From: Lactiplantibacillus mudanjiangensis
GTDB lineage: Bacteria; Bacillota; Bacilli; Lactobacillales; Lactobacillaceae
Assembly (NCBI RefSeq): GCF_005405385.1
Contig: NZ_BJDY01000002.1
Location: 496,001 to 560,000, forward strand
Length of the DNA stretch: 64,000 bases
Reading direction: 5' to 3'
The notes beneath the pieces are model-generated. The model was not told the origin of the DNA. It saw nothing but the letters and a program-made list of their open reading frames with translations, and did no database searches. Shown one piece after another: positions 25,218 through 35,716 of the stretch. A program made the translations under genes and the position numbers. How positions within the stretch are numbered: position 1 is the first letter of the stretch; the number at the start of each line of letters is the position of its first letter.

Positions 25218-26822
25218 TTATTTCGTCACGCCGTAATCCAAAACCACCATTTCAGCCATCGTGATTTCACGGTAGAGTCGATTGAACAGATCTTCACTGA
25301 GTCGATGTTCAACTTCGTATTGTTGTGACAAATAGGTCCGTTCCGCTTGGAAAATTTGTCGATAAATCGTCATTAGTTCGCGAATCTGGTCAGGCGTATA
25401 CTCTGGATGACGGACCATCCGCTGCCATTCTGACACAAATTGTCGCACCGTTGTATGCCCATCTTGCGACTTCAAGTCAAATGTCACCGCGTCTCTAAAC
25501 TCCTGAGAAATCGGCAACTGATTCAGTTCACGAATACCAACATCAATCATTTGCGCGCGCATTTTAGCCATGCAAGCCGCCGCATCTGCATCCTCCTTAA
25601 CTTTTGGCAAGAGCCACCGGAATACTATAGTTGGCACCAACATACTCAAAATAATCAATAGACTTTCGGACATTAACACTAAATTAAAGTCCGCCGTTTT
25701 GACTTGGGTTTCTGCGACGGTAAACGCTAAGGCAAAAGTCACGGCACCATGAATACCACCCAGCGCAAAAATCCAAGCTTCTTTATTAGGCACCCGATGA
25801 ACAAGTCGCACGTAGACATAACGTGCCAACAAATTGGCCACATATAAACTCATGCCAACGATAATCCAGATTCCCGAACCATTATAAGAAACAGTTTGAT
25901 CTAAAGCCGTCCGTAAAATCATAATGCCCAACACGATAAAAACGATACTGTTAAGTAGATCACTTAACAACCCGATGAGTTGATAAATATCACTGGCTAA
26001 TTGTGGGTTGGTAAACGCACTGCGTTCACCTTCCGCATTATGCACTAATCCAGCAAAAACAACCGCAATAATCCCAGAAACACCAAGCGCTTCCGCCCCG
26101 AAATACAGGATAAATGGCGTCATCAAGTAGATCACTTTTAATGGTGTCCCATTATTATACGTATTATTGATGAAATTCAATTTAGACCGTAACATGAGTT
26201 GCCGCAAATAAACGATTACGACACTAACAATTCCACCAAAAACAATCCCACCACCAGCTGAATAAACAAAGCTTTCCAGCGTCTGCGGATAGTTTACATA
26301 ACCATTGATGTACCACAATACCGCCATATTGAGTAAAATGATTCCAGAAGCATCATTGAATAGCGACTCTAACTTTAAACTCGTTTCTTCACGTCGAGGT
26401 AAAACTAAGCCCATCGTCACCGATTCCGTCGCGGTTGCATCAGTCGGTGTACTAATCGCCGCTAAAATAAACGCTAACGGCAGTCCTAATCCGGTTAGCC
26501 AGTGCGTACCAAGGCCCGCGACCACCGCACAAAGAACGACCATACCAACTGTTAAACTAATGATTTCTTTAACATGACGACCCACTAGATTTAATCGTGT
26601 ATTTTGCCCTTCAAAATACAATAATGGCGCGACAATTAGGCCAATGAAGATTTCTGAATTAAATTCTTCTACTAACCCATTTAGGAATGGGATTACCGCA
26701 ATAATGGCCCCAATCAGCATACTTACATAGTTAACCGACAGCCGCGGCAACCAACGCCGATTGATGATAATACTCACCATCGCTGCCACGACTAACGCCC
26801 CTGTCGAAATGACTAACCCCAT
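25218..26822 (-). CDS. CPA1-family Na+/H+ antiporter
   Basis: 534 aa, with about 12 membrane helices followed by a cytoplasmic tail of about 130 residues. The core has the transport motif STPTDATATESV and the conserved LKLESLFNDASGIILLN with the N-D pair of CPA1 antiporters. The tail (KMRAQMIDVGIRELNQL…LYREITMAE) is helical and probably regulatory. It exports Na+ (or K+) in exchange for protons for pH and salt homeostasis. It is transcribed alone. Confidence 0.88.
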   Translation of the reverse strand: MGLVISTGALVVAAMVSIIINRRWLPRLSVNYVSMLIGAIIAVIPFLNGLVEEFNSEIFIGLIVAPLLYFEGQNTRLNLVGRHVKEIISLTVGMVVLCAVVAGLGTHWLTGLGLPLAFILAAISTPTDATATESVTMGLVLPRREETSLKLESLFNDASGIILLNMAVLWYINGYVNYPQTLESFVYSAGGGIVFGGIVSVVIVYLRQLMLRSKLNFINNTYNNGTPLKVIYLMTPFILYFGAEALGVSGIIAVVFAGLVHNAEGERSAFTNPQLASDIYQLIGLLSDLLNSIVFIVLGIMILRTALDQTVSYNGSGIWIIVGMSLYVANLLARYVYVRLVHRVPNKEAWIFALGGIHGAVTFALAFTVAETQVKTADFNLVLMSESLLIILSMLVPTIVFRWLLPKVKEDADAAACMAKMRAQMIDVGIRELNQLPISQEFRDAVTFDLKSQDGHTTVRQFVSEWQRMVRHPEYTPDQIRELMTIYRQIFQAERTYLSQQYEVEHRLSEDLFNRLYREITMAEMVVLDYGVTK

Positions 26823-26948
26823 TGAATCTCCACCTTCTTTAATTAAACTATCTAATATTAATTATTATAAGTTTGGTAATACTTGTAAAGTAGATACACC
26901 TCAGTTTGACTTATTTCGTGATCAAATTACATTTAAAAACATCAAAAA

Positions 26949-26982
26949 GTCCAGCATGGTAATGACACTTTCCATGTTAGAC
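26949..26982 (-). terminator. Terminator-like hairpin after the solitary CRISPR repeat
   Basis: GTCCAGCATGG (26949-26959) pairs with CCATGTTAGAC (26972-26982), with two G-U-type mismatches, and AAAAA to the left gives U on the minus strand. It would end transcripts of the GrpB gene or of the solitary repeat. Confidence 0.5.
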
Positions 26983-26991
26983 TATTTGATT

Positions 26992-27045
26992 TAATTAGCC
27001 CTACATGCGTGGGGAATACACTAAAAACAAACGCCGCCATAACGG
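26992..27045 (-). CRISPR. Solitary degenerate CRISPR repeat with leader-like flank
   Basis: Positions 26992-27019 match the repeat of the array at 27744-27894 over CCCTAC-TGCGTGGGGAATAC but are degenerate at the other end. The adjoining 27020-27045 (ACTAAAAACAAACGCCGCCA-TAAC) nearly matches the flank of the array's last repeat (27895-27920), so it looks like a second leader-repeat junction. No second repeat or spacer is present here. Confidence 0.65.
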
Positions 27046-27086
27046 CATTGTATTTTCTTAAAACCAATGAGTTTCTATTTCTAAAA

Positions 27087-27644
27087 CTAACCAAGATACC
27101 GCTGTGCACGCGCATTAATTTCAGTTACTATTGGTCCTTTTGCATCAGCATAGTCCTGCATCGTTGACCAGTTCTGCTGGGCTAATCGAATTTTAGTTTG
27201 CTGATATTTTAAACGATCCGTTTCATTAATTCGTAACCAATCCCGAAAATTTAACATTCGCTGTGCCTCTAGACACCCTTGACTAAAAACATGCAAATGT
27301 AAATTATGTTCGGGACCATAAAACATTCGATGTTGATACCAATCTGGCTCACGAATTCGCAGTACATAACCAGCCACAACTAACTTGGTCACATAAGCCG
27401 CCTCATCTGCCGAATCTGGTACTATCAGTAAAATATCAATGATGGGCTTTGCAGTGAGTCCTGGTACCGAAGTAGAACCTACATGCTCAATCTTCAAAGC
27501 AGTTGCCCCTAGTGTATCCTTAATTTTTGTCTGTTCTTGTTGAAAATCAATTTTCCACTGCGAGCAGTAGCCCACCAATTTAACTTGTGGGTTCGTTTCA
27601 ATTGGCCCAATTGTCACTTTTTTTAAATCATCTAATGAAGCCAT
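27087..27644 (-). CDS. GrpB-family (UPF0157) nucleotidyltransferase-fold protein
   Basis: 185 aa. The conserved block LKIEHVGSTSVPGLTAKPIIDI (about 50-71) is diagnostic of the GrpB/UPF0157 family, which has a nucleotidyltransferase fold related to the kanamycin and CoaE-fused families; H120/H122 (NLHLHVF) are also conserved. The substrate is unknown. The gene lies between two CRISPR leader-repeat remnants, so it may have entered the locus by recombination. Confidence 0.85.
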   Translation of the reverse strand: MASLDDLKKVTIGPIETNPQVKLVGYCSQWKIDFQQEQTKIKDTLGATALKIEHVGSTSVPGLTAKPIIDILLIVPDSADEAAYVTKLVVAGYVLRIREPDWYQHRMFYGPEHNLHLHVFSQGCLEAQRMLNFRDWLRINETDRLKYQQTKIRLAQQNWSTMQDYADAKGPIVTEINARAQRYLG

Positions 27645-27743
27645 CTTACGACCTCCTATATTAAATTAATGCTGTAGTCCGGCTAGATAATATCTATCAC
27701 AATTTCCAATTTCAATGATTCTTTTAACTTTAATTTATTACAA

Positions 27744-27894
27744 AAAACATCCCTACGTGCGTGGGGAATACTCAATGTCAGGACTTTTGACGGTTTTATA
27801 GTCGGGATCATCCCTACAATGCGTAGGGAATACTTTCGATAAACTGGCGGAGTCACTGGCTCAGTAGGATCATCCCTACGTGCGTGGGGAATAC
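27744..27894 (-). CRISPR. Degenerate type I-E-like CRISPR mini-array (3 repeats, 2 spacers)
   Basis: Repeats at 27744-27771 (28 nt, degenerate left end), 27805-27833 (29 nt) and 27867-27894 (28 nt). They share GGATCATCCCTAC and GCGT-GGGAATAC halves that form the usual dyad. Both spacers are exactly 33 nt (27772-27804 and 27834-27866), as in type I-E arrays. In the standard orientation (GTATTCCCC… first) the array reads on the minus strand, the leader is to the right of 27894 and the worn repeat is the leader-distal one. No cas gene is in the window. Confidence 0.8.
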
Positions 27895-28040
27895 ACTAAA
27901 CAAACGCCGCCACAACAGCGTTTCATTTTTCCAAAATCCCGGTTTTACATCACTTTGCACTTAAGCACCAAATCCATAATCTCAGTATAAAGCTCCCACG
28001 TTAAATTCTCCACACTCACCCCTCAATTAATTTAAATCAC

Positions 28041-28076
28041 AAAAAAGCCGACCAATTCCAGAGAATCAGTCGGCAC
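28041..28076 (-). terminator. Terminator of the lacX-like gene
   Basis: GCCGAC (28047-28052) pairs with GTCGGC (28069-28074), with AAAAAA to the left giving U on the minus transcript. Confidence 0.7.
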
Positions 28077-28097
28077 TTTGATCAAAATAATCAATTT

Positions 28098-28976
28098 TTA
28101 GAAGAACTTCACTGCATATTTTGCATCAAACGTTTGGTTAGGCGCTAATTTGTTAATACCCATCTTATGGCTCAATTGACCATCATGATTGACGTTGTCC
28201 GCAATCCCCCACCATGGTTCCAAACAAACAAATGGCGCATCTTTAGGATATGGTGACCACATGCCCACGTATGGCGCATCTTCAATGGTCATGGCAACCC
28301 CATGATCATTTAAATCAGAGCTCAACAATAACGTGGTTTCTTCATGGTCTAAATTCAAGATAACCGCGTCATCTTTGAACAAGTCGCGGGTCAATGGCAA
28401 TGGTTTGGTCAAATCTAAGTCCGTGCTATTATCAATATCATTATATGGCGCTTGTAATGGAATATGTTGATAGACCTTCTTAGGCGCAACCGTGACTTGA
28501 TAGTTGGCCAAATCACCTTCTGGCGCATCCAATGGCACGTTAAACGCTGGATGACCACCGATTGAGAATAACAAGTCTTGGTTAGCAGGATTATGCACAT
28601 CATAACCAATCGTTAATTCATGATCAGTCAACGTGTAGATCAACCGTAACCGGAAGGCAAATGGATAAACTTTCCGCGTTTCTGCACTATCCGTCAATTC
28701 AAGCGTTGCTGAAGTTGCGGTTTGTTTAACCACGCGGAAGTCATGGTCCCGCGCAAAACCGTGTTGCCCCATTGGATAGCTTTGACCAGCTACCGTAAAT
28801 TGATCATCTTTAAGACGACCAACAAATGGGAATAATACGGGCGCATGGCGACCCCAATATTTAGGATTGGCTTGCCACATGTATTCCAAGCCTTCGTTAC
28901 TCTTGACACTACTTAATTCAGCACCGGCTTCATTAATCTGCACGGTGAGGTAATCATTTTTCAATTCAACTGTCAT
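28098..28976 (-). CDS. Aldose 1-epimerase family protein, LacX-like
   Basis: 292 aa. The beta-sandwich epimerase family is recognised from KYWGRHAPVLFPFVGRL (about 39-55), SIGGHPAFNVPL with the catalytic-type His, and FVCLEPWWGIADN with the Glu region. The best overall match is lactococcal LacX. It probably interconverts anomers of a hexose or hexose derivative. It follows hslU by 22 bp and may be co-transcribed with the hslV-hslU operon, in the place where codY is found in bacilli. Confidence 0.85.
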   Translation of the reverse strand: MTVELKNDYLTVQINEAGAELSSVKSNEGLEYMWQANPKYWGRHAPVLFPFVGRLKDDQFTVAGQSYPMGQHGFARDHDFRVVKQTATSATLELTDSAETRKVYPFAFRLRLIYTLTDHELTIGYDVHNPANQDLLFSIGGHPAFNVPLDAPEGDLANYQVTVAPKKVYQHIPLQAPYNDIDNSTDLDLTKPLPLTRDLFKDDAVILNLDHEETTLLLSSDLNDHGVAMTIEDAPYVGMWSPYPKDAPFVCLEPWWGIADNVNHDGQLSHKMGINKLAPNQTFDAKYAVKFF

Positions 28977-28998
28977 TGACCCGAACTCCCTTGTTAGT

Positions 28999-30423
28999 TT
29001 AGAGGATATAACGACTTAAATCTTTATCTTTAGCGATATTACCGATCCGTTCGTTGACGTAGTTTTCAGTAATTGTCACTTCACCCATTTCCATATCTGG
29101 ACCTTCATAGAGTAATTCTTCAAGTAATTTCTCTAAAACGGTGTGCAAACGCCGGGCCCCGATATTTTGGGTTTCATGATTAACTTTATACGCAATTTCG
29201 GCAATGGCTTCGATTGCTTCAATCGTAAACGTCACTTTGATATTATCCGTCCCGATTAATGCGATGTATTGCTTGATCAAGGCATTCTTAGGTTCGGTTA
29301 GAATCTTGACAAAGTCTTCTTTAGATAAGTCATCTAATTCCACCCGAATTGGGAAACGACCTTGCAATTCAGCAATCAAATCACTTGGTTTGCTTTCCGC
29401 AAAAGCACCGGAAGCGACAAATAGGATATGATCCGTATTGATTGGCCCATATTTGGTTGAAATTTGTGAACCTTCAACGATTGGTAAAATATCACGTTGA
29501 ACCCCTTCGCGAGAAACTTCACCGGAACTTTGTTGACCACCAGCGGTAATCTTATCGATTTCATCGATAAAGATAATCCCGGTATTTTCAGCCCGCACAA
29601 TCGCGTCATGATAAATATCGGCACTATTGACTAGTTTTTCAGACTCTTCTTTAACTAGAATTTCCCGAGCTTCACTCACTGGCATCGACCGTTTGATCCG
29701 CTTCTTAGGCATGATTTGACCCAACGTATCGCCTAAATCAATCCCCATTTGACCGAGCATGTTATTGTTGCCAGCCGCATTTTGTTGCGGATCATCCATT
29801 TCGATCGTGACTTCGGTATTTTCTAATTGACCGGTTTTCAACTGATCCGCCACGGATAACCGTTGATTACGCACTTCATCGGTCACTTCTTCTTGACTAT
29901 CATCAGTTCCATTAGGCATTTGGCCATTTTGCATCTGACTCAACATGTTCATCATGTTTTGGAAGTCATTACCGTTATTATTACGTTTATTTTGTTGTTT
30001 TTGAATTGGGACAAGTAACTTAACCAACCGTTTGTCCGCAGCTCGAACCGCCTTGGCACGCACGCCAGAATAAGCTTGTTCTTTTTCCATTTGAATCGCA
30101 ACATCAACTAAGTCCCGGACCATCGATTCAACATCGCGGCCAACGTAACCAACTTCGGTAAACTTCGTTGCTTCTACTTTGACAAATGGTGCTTGAACAA
30201 TTTTAGCCAACCGCCGGGCAATTTCGGTTTTCCCGACCCCGGTTGGTCCAATCATTAACATGTTTTTAGGGGTAATTTCCGCTTGCATATCTTCGGACAA
30301 TTCCATCCGCCGATAGCGATTACGTAAGGCAATGGCAACCGCTTTTTTTGCGGCGCCTTGCCCAATGACATAATTATCAAGTTCAGCAACAATTTGCTTA
30401 GGGGTTTTATCAATGGTTTCCAT
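28999..30423 (-). CDS. hslU: HslU (ClpY) ATPase subunit of the HslUV protease
   Basis: 474 aa from the ATG at 30423 after AAGGAG; the longer frame lacks an SD. The Walker A motif is GPTGVGKT (59-66), Walker B is [10 protein letters not shown], and the I-domain between them is rich in Gln/Asn/Met ([15 protein letters not shown]). The C-terminal peptide …LSRYIL fits the HslV-activating tail. As a hexamer it unfolds substrates and feeds them to HslV. It is 16 bp downstream of hslV in the same operon. Confidence 0.97.
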   Translation of the reverse strand: METIDKTPKQIVAELDNYVIGQGAAKKAVAIALRNRYRRMELSEDMQAEITPKNMLMIGPTGVGKTEIARRLAKIVQAPFVKVEATKFTEVGYVGRDVESMVRDLVDVAIQMEKEQAYSGVRAKAVRAADKRLVKLLVPIQKQQNKRNNNGNDFQNMMNMLSQMQNGQMPNGTDDSQEEVTDEVRNQRLSVADQLKTGQLENTEVTIEMDDPQQNAAGNNNMLGQMGIDLGDTLGQIMPKKRIKRSMPVSEAREILVKEESEKLVNSADIYHDAIVRAENTGIIFIDEIDKITAGGQQSSGEVSREGVQRDILPIVEGSQISTKYGPINTDHILFVASGAFAESKPSDLIAELQGRFPIRVELDDLSKEDFVKILTEPKNALIKQYIALIGTDNIKVTFTIEAIEAIAEIAYKVNHETQNIGARRLHTVLEKLLEELLYEGPDMEMGEVTITENYVNERIGNIAKDKDLSRYIL

Positions 30424-30439
30424 ACTCAACGACTCCTTT

Positions 30440-30982
30440 TTATAAGGCTTCTGAAATAACGTTATGGTTGGTGAAGATATCGATGTCACCGGCAATATTA
30501 ATCGCCGCTTCCGCAATTTCTTGCGCGCTCATATTGTCCGTGTGATCTTGCATCGCCCGAGCAGCGGCTAAGGCAAAGTTACCACCAGAACCAATCGCTA
30601 ACACATCATTGTCTGGGGCAATGACTTCACCACTCCCAGAAACCAATAACATTTCATCTTTATTCATGACGATTAGTAACGCTTCAAGCTTTTGTAAGGC
30701 TTGATCACTACGCCATTCTTGGGCGAGCTCAACTGCAGCCCGTTGTAAATTACCGGAATATTCGTTGAGTTTCTTTTCAAATCGATCTTCGAGGTTGAAC
30801 GCATCTGCCACACTACCGGCAAACCCAACGACAACCTCATTATTATAAATTCGACGAACTTTATGAGCAGTGCCTTTCATGACCACTTTTTCGCCCATCG
30901 TTACTTGACCGTCGCCGGCCATCGCATTATGGCCATTTTGACGAACGGCACAAATTGTTGTTGCTTCAAATTTTACTGGCAT
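30440..30982 (-). CDS. hslV: HslV (ClpQ) protease subunit
   Basis: 180 aa. The ATTICAV segment aligns with the N-terminal TTI of processed HslV, so Thr8 is the likely nucleophile after removal of a seven-residue propeptide (MPVKFEA). The rest has the beta-subunit signature [14 protein letters not shown] and [14 protein letters not shown]. It forms the proteolytic chamber of HslUV. It follows xerC by 19 bp and precedes hslU in the classic trmFO-xerC-hslV-hslU order. Confidence 0.95.
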   Translation of the reverse strand: MPVKFEATTICAVRQNGHNAMAGDGQVTMGEKVVMKGTAHKVRRIYNNEVVVGFAGSVADAFNLEDRFEKKLNEYSGNLQRAAVELAQEWRSDQALQKLEALLIVMNKDEMLLVSGSGEVIAPDNDVLAIGSGGNFALAAARAMQDHTDNMSAQEIAEAAINIAGDIDIFTNHNVISEAL

Positions 30983-31001
30983 TAACTTGCACTCCTTTGA
31001 A

Positions 31002-31913
31002 TTAATCCCGCGTCGCGCGGGGGAAAAAGTTACGATAATCTTGTTGCAAATGCTCTTTAGTCACGTGCGCATAGATTTGCGTCGTTGACAGACTCGTGTG
31101 GCCTAATAACTCTTGGACCGTCCGTAAATCGGCTCCATTATTCAGCATCTGAGTGGCAAACGTGTGTCGTAACATATGGGGATGAACCTTGGCAGTCAAG
31201 CTGCTTTTCTTCACCATTTGATTTAAGACGTACTCGATCCCACCGCCGGTAATCGCACCACCATGTCGATTAATAAACACGTTTTGATGCGTCTGATGGT
31301 AAGTTGCCATTACCGGGGTTCGGCAAGCATCAAAATAGGTCTTCAACGCTTGCGCCGCGTAACGTCCGAACGGCACGTAGCGTTCCTTGTCACCCTTCCC
31401 ACGAATCAGCATCATTTTCAGCTCAAAATCAATATCCTGGATTTGGAGATCGACACATTCACTGAGTCGAATTCCAGTGCCATACAAGACTTCAAGTAAC
31501 GCAGCATTCCGCGGTCCCATAATCGTTTCGTCAGCGTAGACTTGCTTGAACAAAACATCAAGTTCTTTTTGATAAAAGAACCGTGGTAATCGTGCCGCGT
31601 GCTTCTTCAGTTGGACATACACAAATGGATTCAATTTTGCAAGGTCATTTTTAACCAAAAAGTTATAAAACGACCTTAGACTAGAAACTTTTCGTGCAAT
31701 TGAATTTCGAGTTAAATGGCGGTCATACAGCGAACTTAAGTAAACGTTCACATCCAAATGGTCAACGGCTGCATAGGCTTTCGACCCACCGTTTTCCGTT
31801 AAAAAATCGGTAAAAGCTTGAATATCTTCACGATAAGCCGCTGCCGTTTCTTCGGAATACTGCCGTTCCACCCGAATATACTTTAAAAATAAGTCTAAAT
31901 AAGCTGCCTCCAT
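31002..31913 (-). CDS. xerC: Tyrosine recombinase XerC
   Basis: 303 aa. The N-terminal SAM-like core-binding domain is followed by the catalytic domain with R149 (GTGIRLSE), K173, H246-x-x-R249 (HMLRHTF), H272 (LGHTS) and nucleophile Y281. It resolves chromosome dimers at dif together with XerD. Its place in the trmFO-xerC-hslVU cluster supports XerC rather than a phage integrase. Confidence 0.95.
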   Translation of the reverse strand: MEAAYLDLFLKYIRVERQYSEETAAAYREDIQAFTDFLTENGGSKAYAAVDHLDVNVYLSSLYDRHLTRNSIARKVSSLRSFYNFLVKNDLAKLNPFVYVQLKKHAARLPRFFYQKELDVLFKQVYADETIMGPRNAALLEVLYGTGIRLSECVDLQIQDIDFELKMMLIRGKGDKERYVPFGRYAAQALKTYFDACRTPVMATYHQTHQNVFINRHGGAITGGGIEYVLNQMVKKSSLTAKVHPHMLRHTFATQMLNNGADLRTVQELLGHTSLSTTQIYAHVTKEHLQQDYRNFFPRATRD

Positions 31914-31978
31914 TAAAAAACCTCCATCCGATGCTTACTTTAGCAAAGTCTGGAGGAAAATACAATCAAGAGATCGGT

Positions 31979-33313
31979 TTATTGGTCAACTTTAGTCAAA
32001 GTTAACGTTTCAGCCTTAAAATCAGCTAATTCAGCTAATGCGCGTTCAGATAAAGCAGTATTGCGTTCACGTTTATCACGAATGCGTTGCTTTAATTTCG
32101 GCACGATCCCAAAGTTAGCATTCATTGGTTGGAAGTTGTTGGCATTCGTGTGCGTAATATAATGCGCCATTGCACCAACCATGGTGTGTTTAGGGAAGAC
32201 AACCGGGTCTAAGCCTAATGCTAACCGGGCCGCATTGGTCCCTGCAACAATCCCACTGGCGGCACTTTCAATATAACCTTCCACCCCAGTCATTTGACCG
32301 GCAAAGAATAAGTCATCGCGTTGTTGGGTTTGATAAGTGGGTTGTAATAATTTTGGTGACTTCATGAACGTATTGCGGTGCATGACCCCATAACGAACAA
32401 ATTCAACGTTTTCTAATCCAGGGATTAAGCTAAAGACCCGCTTTTGTTCACCCCATTTTAAATGGGTTTGGAACCCAACGATGTTGAATAGCTCACCAGA
32501 AGCGTCATCTTGGCGTAATTGAACCACCGCGAACGGTTGGCGACCTGTCTTTGGATCTTCCAACCCGACCGGCTTGAGTGGCCCAAATAACATCGTTTGA
32601 CGACCACGTTGGGCCATCACTTCAATGGGCATACAGCCTTCAAAAACTTCGGAGTTTTCAAAATCATGGGCTTCGGCCATTTCGGCATGAATCAAAGCAT
32701 CGTAGAACCGATCAAATTCTTCTTCGGTCATCGGACAATTCAAGTAAGCCGCTTCGCCACGATCATAACGTGACTTCAAGTAAACTTTGTCCATGTCGAT
32801 CGAATCTTTGGTCAAAATTGGCGCAGCCGCGTCAAAGAAGTGTAAGTCATCTTCGTCATTAAATGCTTGAATCGACTTTGCAAGAGACGCCGCTGTTAAA
32901 GGACCGGTCGCCACGACGGTGATCCCTTCAGGTAATGTTGTGATTTCTTGGTTAATCACTTCGACATTTGGTAATGAAGTGATTTTATCAGTAATTTCTT
33001 GTGAAAACGTATCCCGGTCGACGGCTAAAGCGCCACCGGCTGGCACAGCATGATTTTCAGCGGCTGTCATCACGACTGAATCTAATTGACGCATTTCAGC
33101 CTTTAATAAGCCAGCAGCGTTGCTCAATTGATTGGCGCGCAAAGAGTTCGTACAAACAAGTTCCGCAAATTTTTCAGTATGGTGTGCTGGCGTCATCTTG
33201 GTTGGTCGCATTTCATAAATGCGCACGTTGACGCCCATATTTGCAATTTGCCATGCAGCTTCAGAACCGGCTAAGCCAGCCCCGATCACATTGACGGTTG
33301 GTATTGATGCCAT
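31979..33313 (-). CDS. trmFO: Methylenetetrahydrofolate-tRNA (uracil-54) methyltransferase TrmFO
   Basis: 444 aa from the ATG at 33313 (AGAGG about 10 nt upstream); an upstream in-frame ATG has no SD. The FAD motif [14 protein letters not shown] is at the N-terminus, then [22 protein letters not shown] and [16 protein letters not shown], all characteristic of TrmFO (formerly Gid). It makes ribothymidine 54 in tRNA from folate-derived carbon. It is the first gene of the xerC-hslVU cluster; topA lies just upstream. Confidence 0.96.
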   Translation of the reverse strand: MASIPTVNVIGAGLAGSEAAWQIANMGVNVRIYEMRPTKMTPAHHTEKFAELVCTNSLRANQLSNAAGLLKAEMRQLDSVVMTAAENHAVPAGGALAVDRDTFSQEITDKITSLPNVEVINQEITTLPEGITVVATGPLTAASLAKSIQAFNDEDDLHFFDAAAPILTKDSIDMDKVYLKSRYDRGEAAYLNCPMTEEEFDRFYDALIHAEMAEAHDFENSEVFEGCMPIEVMAQRGRQTMLFGPLKPVGLEDPKTGRQPFAVVQLRQDDASGELFNIVGFQTHLKWGEQKRVFSLIPGLENVEFVRYGVMHRNTFMKSPKLLQPTYQTQQRDDLFFAGQMTGVEGYIESAASGIVAGTNAARLALGLDPVVFPKHTMVGAMAHYITHTNANNFQPMNANFGIVPKLKQRIRDKRERNTALSERALAELADFKAETLTLTKVDQ

Positions 33314-33414
33314 ATCCACATTGCCTCTTTTCATTTAATGGTACCGTTGATAGTACTAGCCTTATGATACCGGAAATCTGTCCTTGCGACAATTAAAGTT
33401 GCGTTTAAATTGGC

Positions 33415-33453
33415 AAAAAATCCGCCACCAGGTTACTACCCGAGACGGATTTA
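33415..33453 (-). terminator. Terminator of topA
   Basis: AAATCCG (33418-33424) pairs with CGGATTT (33446-33452), with AAAAAA to the left. Confidence 0.6.
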
Positions 33454-33462
33454 TCGACATGC

Positions 33463-35628
33463 TTATTTTTGAACGTTTTCTTTGTAATCACCGTTAGGAC
33501 AAAGGACTTGTTTACCGCCCTTGACCTTCTTTTCAACCAAGTAATGACCATCTTTAGGACAGTCACGACCGATTGGTTGATCCCAAGAAACAAAGTCACA
33601 TTCTGGGAATCGTGAACAACCGTAAAAGACACGGTTCTTCTTTGATTTCCGTTCGATAACTTGACCCTTTTTACATTGTGGACAAACCACACCAATTTCT
33701 TTAACAATTGGCTTGGTGTTCCGACAATCTGGGAACCGTGAACAAGCATAGAACTTCCCGTAGCGACCCATTTTAATGACCATCGGGGCACCACAAATAT
33801 CACAGTTGAAGCCGGCCAATTCATCTTTAATCTGAATCTTTTCCATTCCAGCTTCAGCGGTTTCCACTTCTTTAGAGAACGGCTTGTAGAAGCTGTCGAC
33901 GACTTTGACCCAGTCTTCTTGACCTTCTTCGGTCGCATCTAATTGTTCTTCCAACTTCGCAGTAAACCCAACGTTCACGACATCCGGGAAATATTCCTGG
34001 ATGATGTCGTTGACGATTTCACCAAGTTCAGTTGGCACAAACCGCCGGGCTTCGATCTTCACGTAATACCGCCGTTGAATCGTATCCAACGTTGGCGCAT
34101 ACGTTGATGGTCGTCCAACACCATTTTCTTCCAAGGCCTTGATTAAGTTGGCTTCAGAATAGCGTGCTGGTGGCTGTGTGAAATGTTGTTGTGGATCGTT
34201 TTTGCTTAATTTAACGACATCGCCTTCACTAAGATCAGGTAAGACATTATTCTTTTCAGTCTTATCATAAATCTTCGTAAACCCAGCGAACTTCGTCTTA
34301 GATCCATTTGCCCGGAATTGAACATCATTTTGATCAATCGTGACTGCCATGGTATCCAAGACTTCTGGGGTCATTTGACTAGCCACAAACCGTGACCAAA
34401 TTAATTGGTACAAGCGGAATTGGTCTTTGGTCAAATAATCCTTGATACTAGCGGGGGTCCGGAAAACGGACGATGGTCGGATCGCTTCATGGGCATCTTG
34501 AGCCCCTTCTGGCAATTTACCCTTAACCGGCTTAGTGGCCGCATATTCTGCACCATATTCTTTATGCAAGAATTGTGACGCTTCATGTTTGGCAATTGAA
34601 GAAATCCGGGTTGAGTCAGTCCGCATATAGGTAATTAACCCCACGTTACCGTCTTTACCCACATTGATCCCTTCATACAATTGTTGCGCGGCCATCATCG
34701 TTTTACGCGTCCGGTAGTTTAACTTCCGGTTCGCATCTTGTTGCATGGTTGAGGTGGTAAATGGCGGCGCTGGGAACCGTTTCCGTTCCTTTTTAACAAC
34801 TTTGGTGATGTTAAAGTCGCCATTCTTGTCTAGTTGACCCAGAATCTTTTGAACGGCTTCATTGTTATCCAAAGCTTGTTTCTTACCTTTGGTCCCATAG
34901 AAGCTAGCCATAAATTTCGAACGGCCCTTTTTGAATTCACTTTCGATCGTCCAATATTCTTGTGGCACAAAGGCTTTGATTTCATTTTCACGCTTGATAA
35001 TGAGATCCAACGCAATCGACTGTACCCGACCAGCGGATAAGCCCTTTTTAACCTTTTTCCAGAGTAATGGACTGATTGAATACCCAACTAACCGGTCCAA
35101 GATCCGGCGTGCTTGTTGCGCATCAACTAAGTCCATATCAATGGAACGGGGTTCTTTAAACGCGTTCTTAACGGTATCTTTCGTGATTTCGTTAAAGACC
35201 ACGCGATTTTTATCTTTAGGATCTAGGCCGAGCAAATAGGATAAATGCCAAGCGATGGCTTCACCTTCACGGTCCGGATCAGATGCGAGATAAACGGCTT
35301 TTGCCTTCTTGGCTTCTTTACGTAAGCCTTTGATGACATCGCCTTTACCACGAATAGAGATATAGTGAGGTTCGTAGTCATTATCGACATCGACCCCCAT
35401 CTTACTTTTTGGTAAATCTCGAATATGACCGAGACTGGCCACAACCTTATAAGAACGGCCTAAATATTTTTCAATGGTTTTTGCTTTAGAAGGTGATTCC
35501 ACGATCACTAACTTTTTACCGGCAACGCTACTACGACGCTTCGTTGTCGTTTTCTTAGTCGCTCGCTTTTTGGTGGTACCGGTAGACTTCTTGGTCGCCG
35601 CTTTGGCGGGTGTTGATTTAGCAGCCAC
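33463..35628 (-). CDS. topA: DNA topoisomerase I
   Basis: 721 aa from a GTG start with AAGGAG 8 nt upstream. The Toprim domain shows E44 ([11 protein letters not shown]) and D117-P-D119-R ([14 protein letters not shown]); the catalytic tyrosine is Y334 in [12 protein letters not shown]. Three C-terminal zinc-ribbon-like modules follow (C-D-I-C…CSRFPDC; C-P-Q-C…CSRFPEC; a last one reduced to two Cys). It relaxes negative supercoils. The first 38 residues form a Lys/Ala/Thr-rich tail like histone H1 that is not part of the usual core. Confidence 0.97.
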   Translation of the reverse strand: MAAKSTPAKAATKKSTGTTKKRATKKTTTKRRSSVAGKKLVIVESPSKAKTIEKYLGRSYKVVASLGHIRDLPKSKMGVDVDNDYEPHYISIRGKGDVIKGLRKEAKKAKAVYLASDPDREGEAIAWHLSYLLGLDPKDKNRVVFNEITKDTVKNAFKEPRSIDMDLVDAQQARRILDRLVGYSISPLLWKKVKKGLSAGRVQSIALDLIIKRENEIKAFVPQEYWTIESEFKKGRSKFMASFYGTKGKKQALDNNEAVQKILGQLDKNGDFNITKVVKKERKRFPAPPFTTSTMQQDANRKLNYRTRKTMMAAQQLYEGINVGKDGNVGLITYMRTDSTRISSIAKHEASQFLHKEYGAEYAATKPVKGKLPEGAQDAHEAIRPSSVFRTPASIKDYLTKDQFRLYQLIWSRFVASQMTPEVLDTMAVTIDQNDVQFRANGSKTKFAGFTKIYDKTEKNNVLPDLSEGDVVKLSKNDPQQHFTQPPARYSEANLIKALEENGVGRPSTYAPTLDTIQRRYYVKIEARRFVPTELGEIVNDIIQEYFPDVVNVGFTAKLEEQLDATEEGQEDWVKVVDSFYKPFSKEVETAEAGMEKIQIKDELAGFNCDICGAPMVIKMGRYGKFYACSRFPDCRNTKPIVKEIGVVCPQCKKGQVIERKSKKNRVFYGCSRFPECDFVSWDQPIGRDCPKDGHYLVEKKVKGGKQVLCPNGDYKENVQK

Positions 35629-35716
35629 TTGATCAGCTCCTTATACGTTTAATGTTGAATATACTGGTACTTGCTTTTGCAAATCCCTGTAATCATATTT
35701 CAAAAGTAAACGCTTG

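Noticed and set aside
31002-31913. Tyrosine recombinase considered as a phage or island integrase.
   Set aside because: Position in trmFO-xerC-hslVU and the sequence fit chromosomal XerC.
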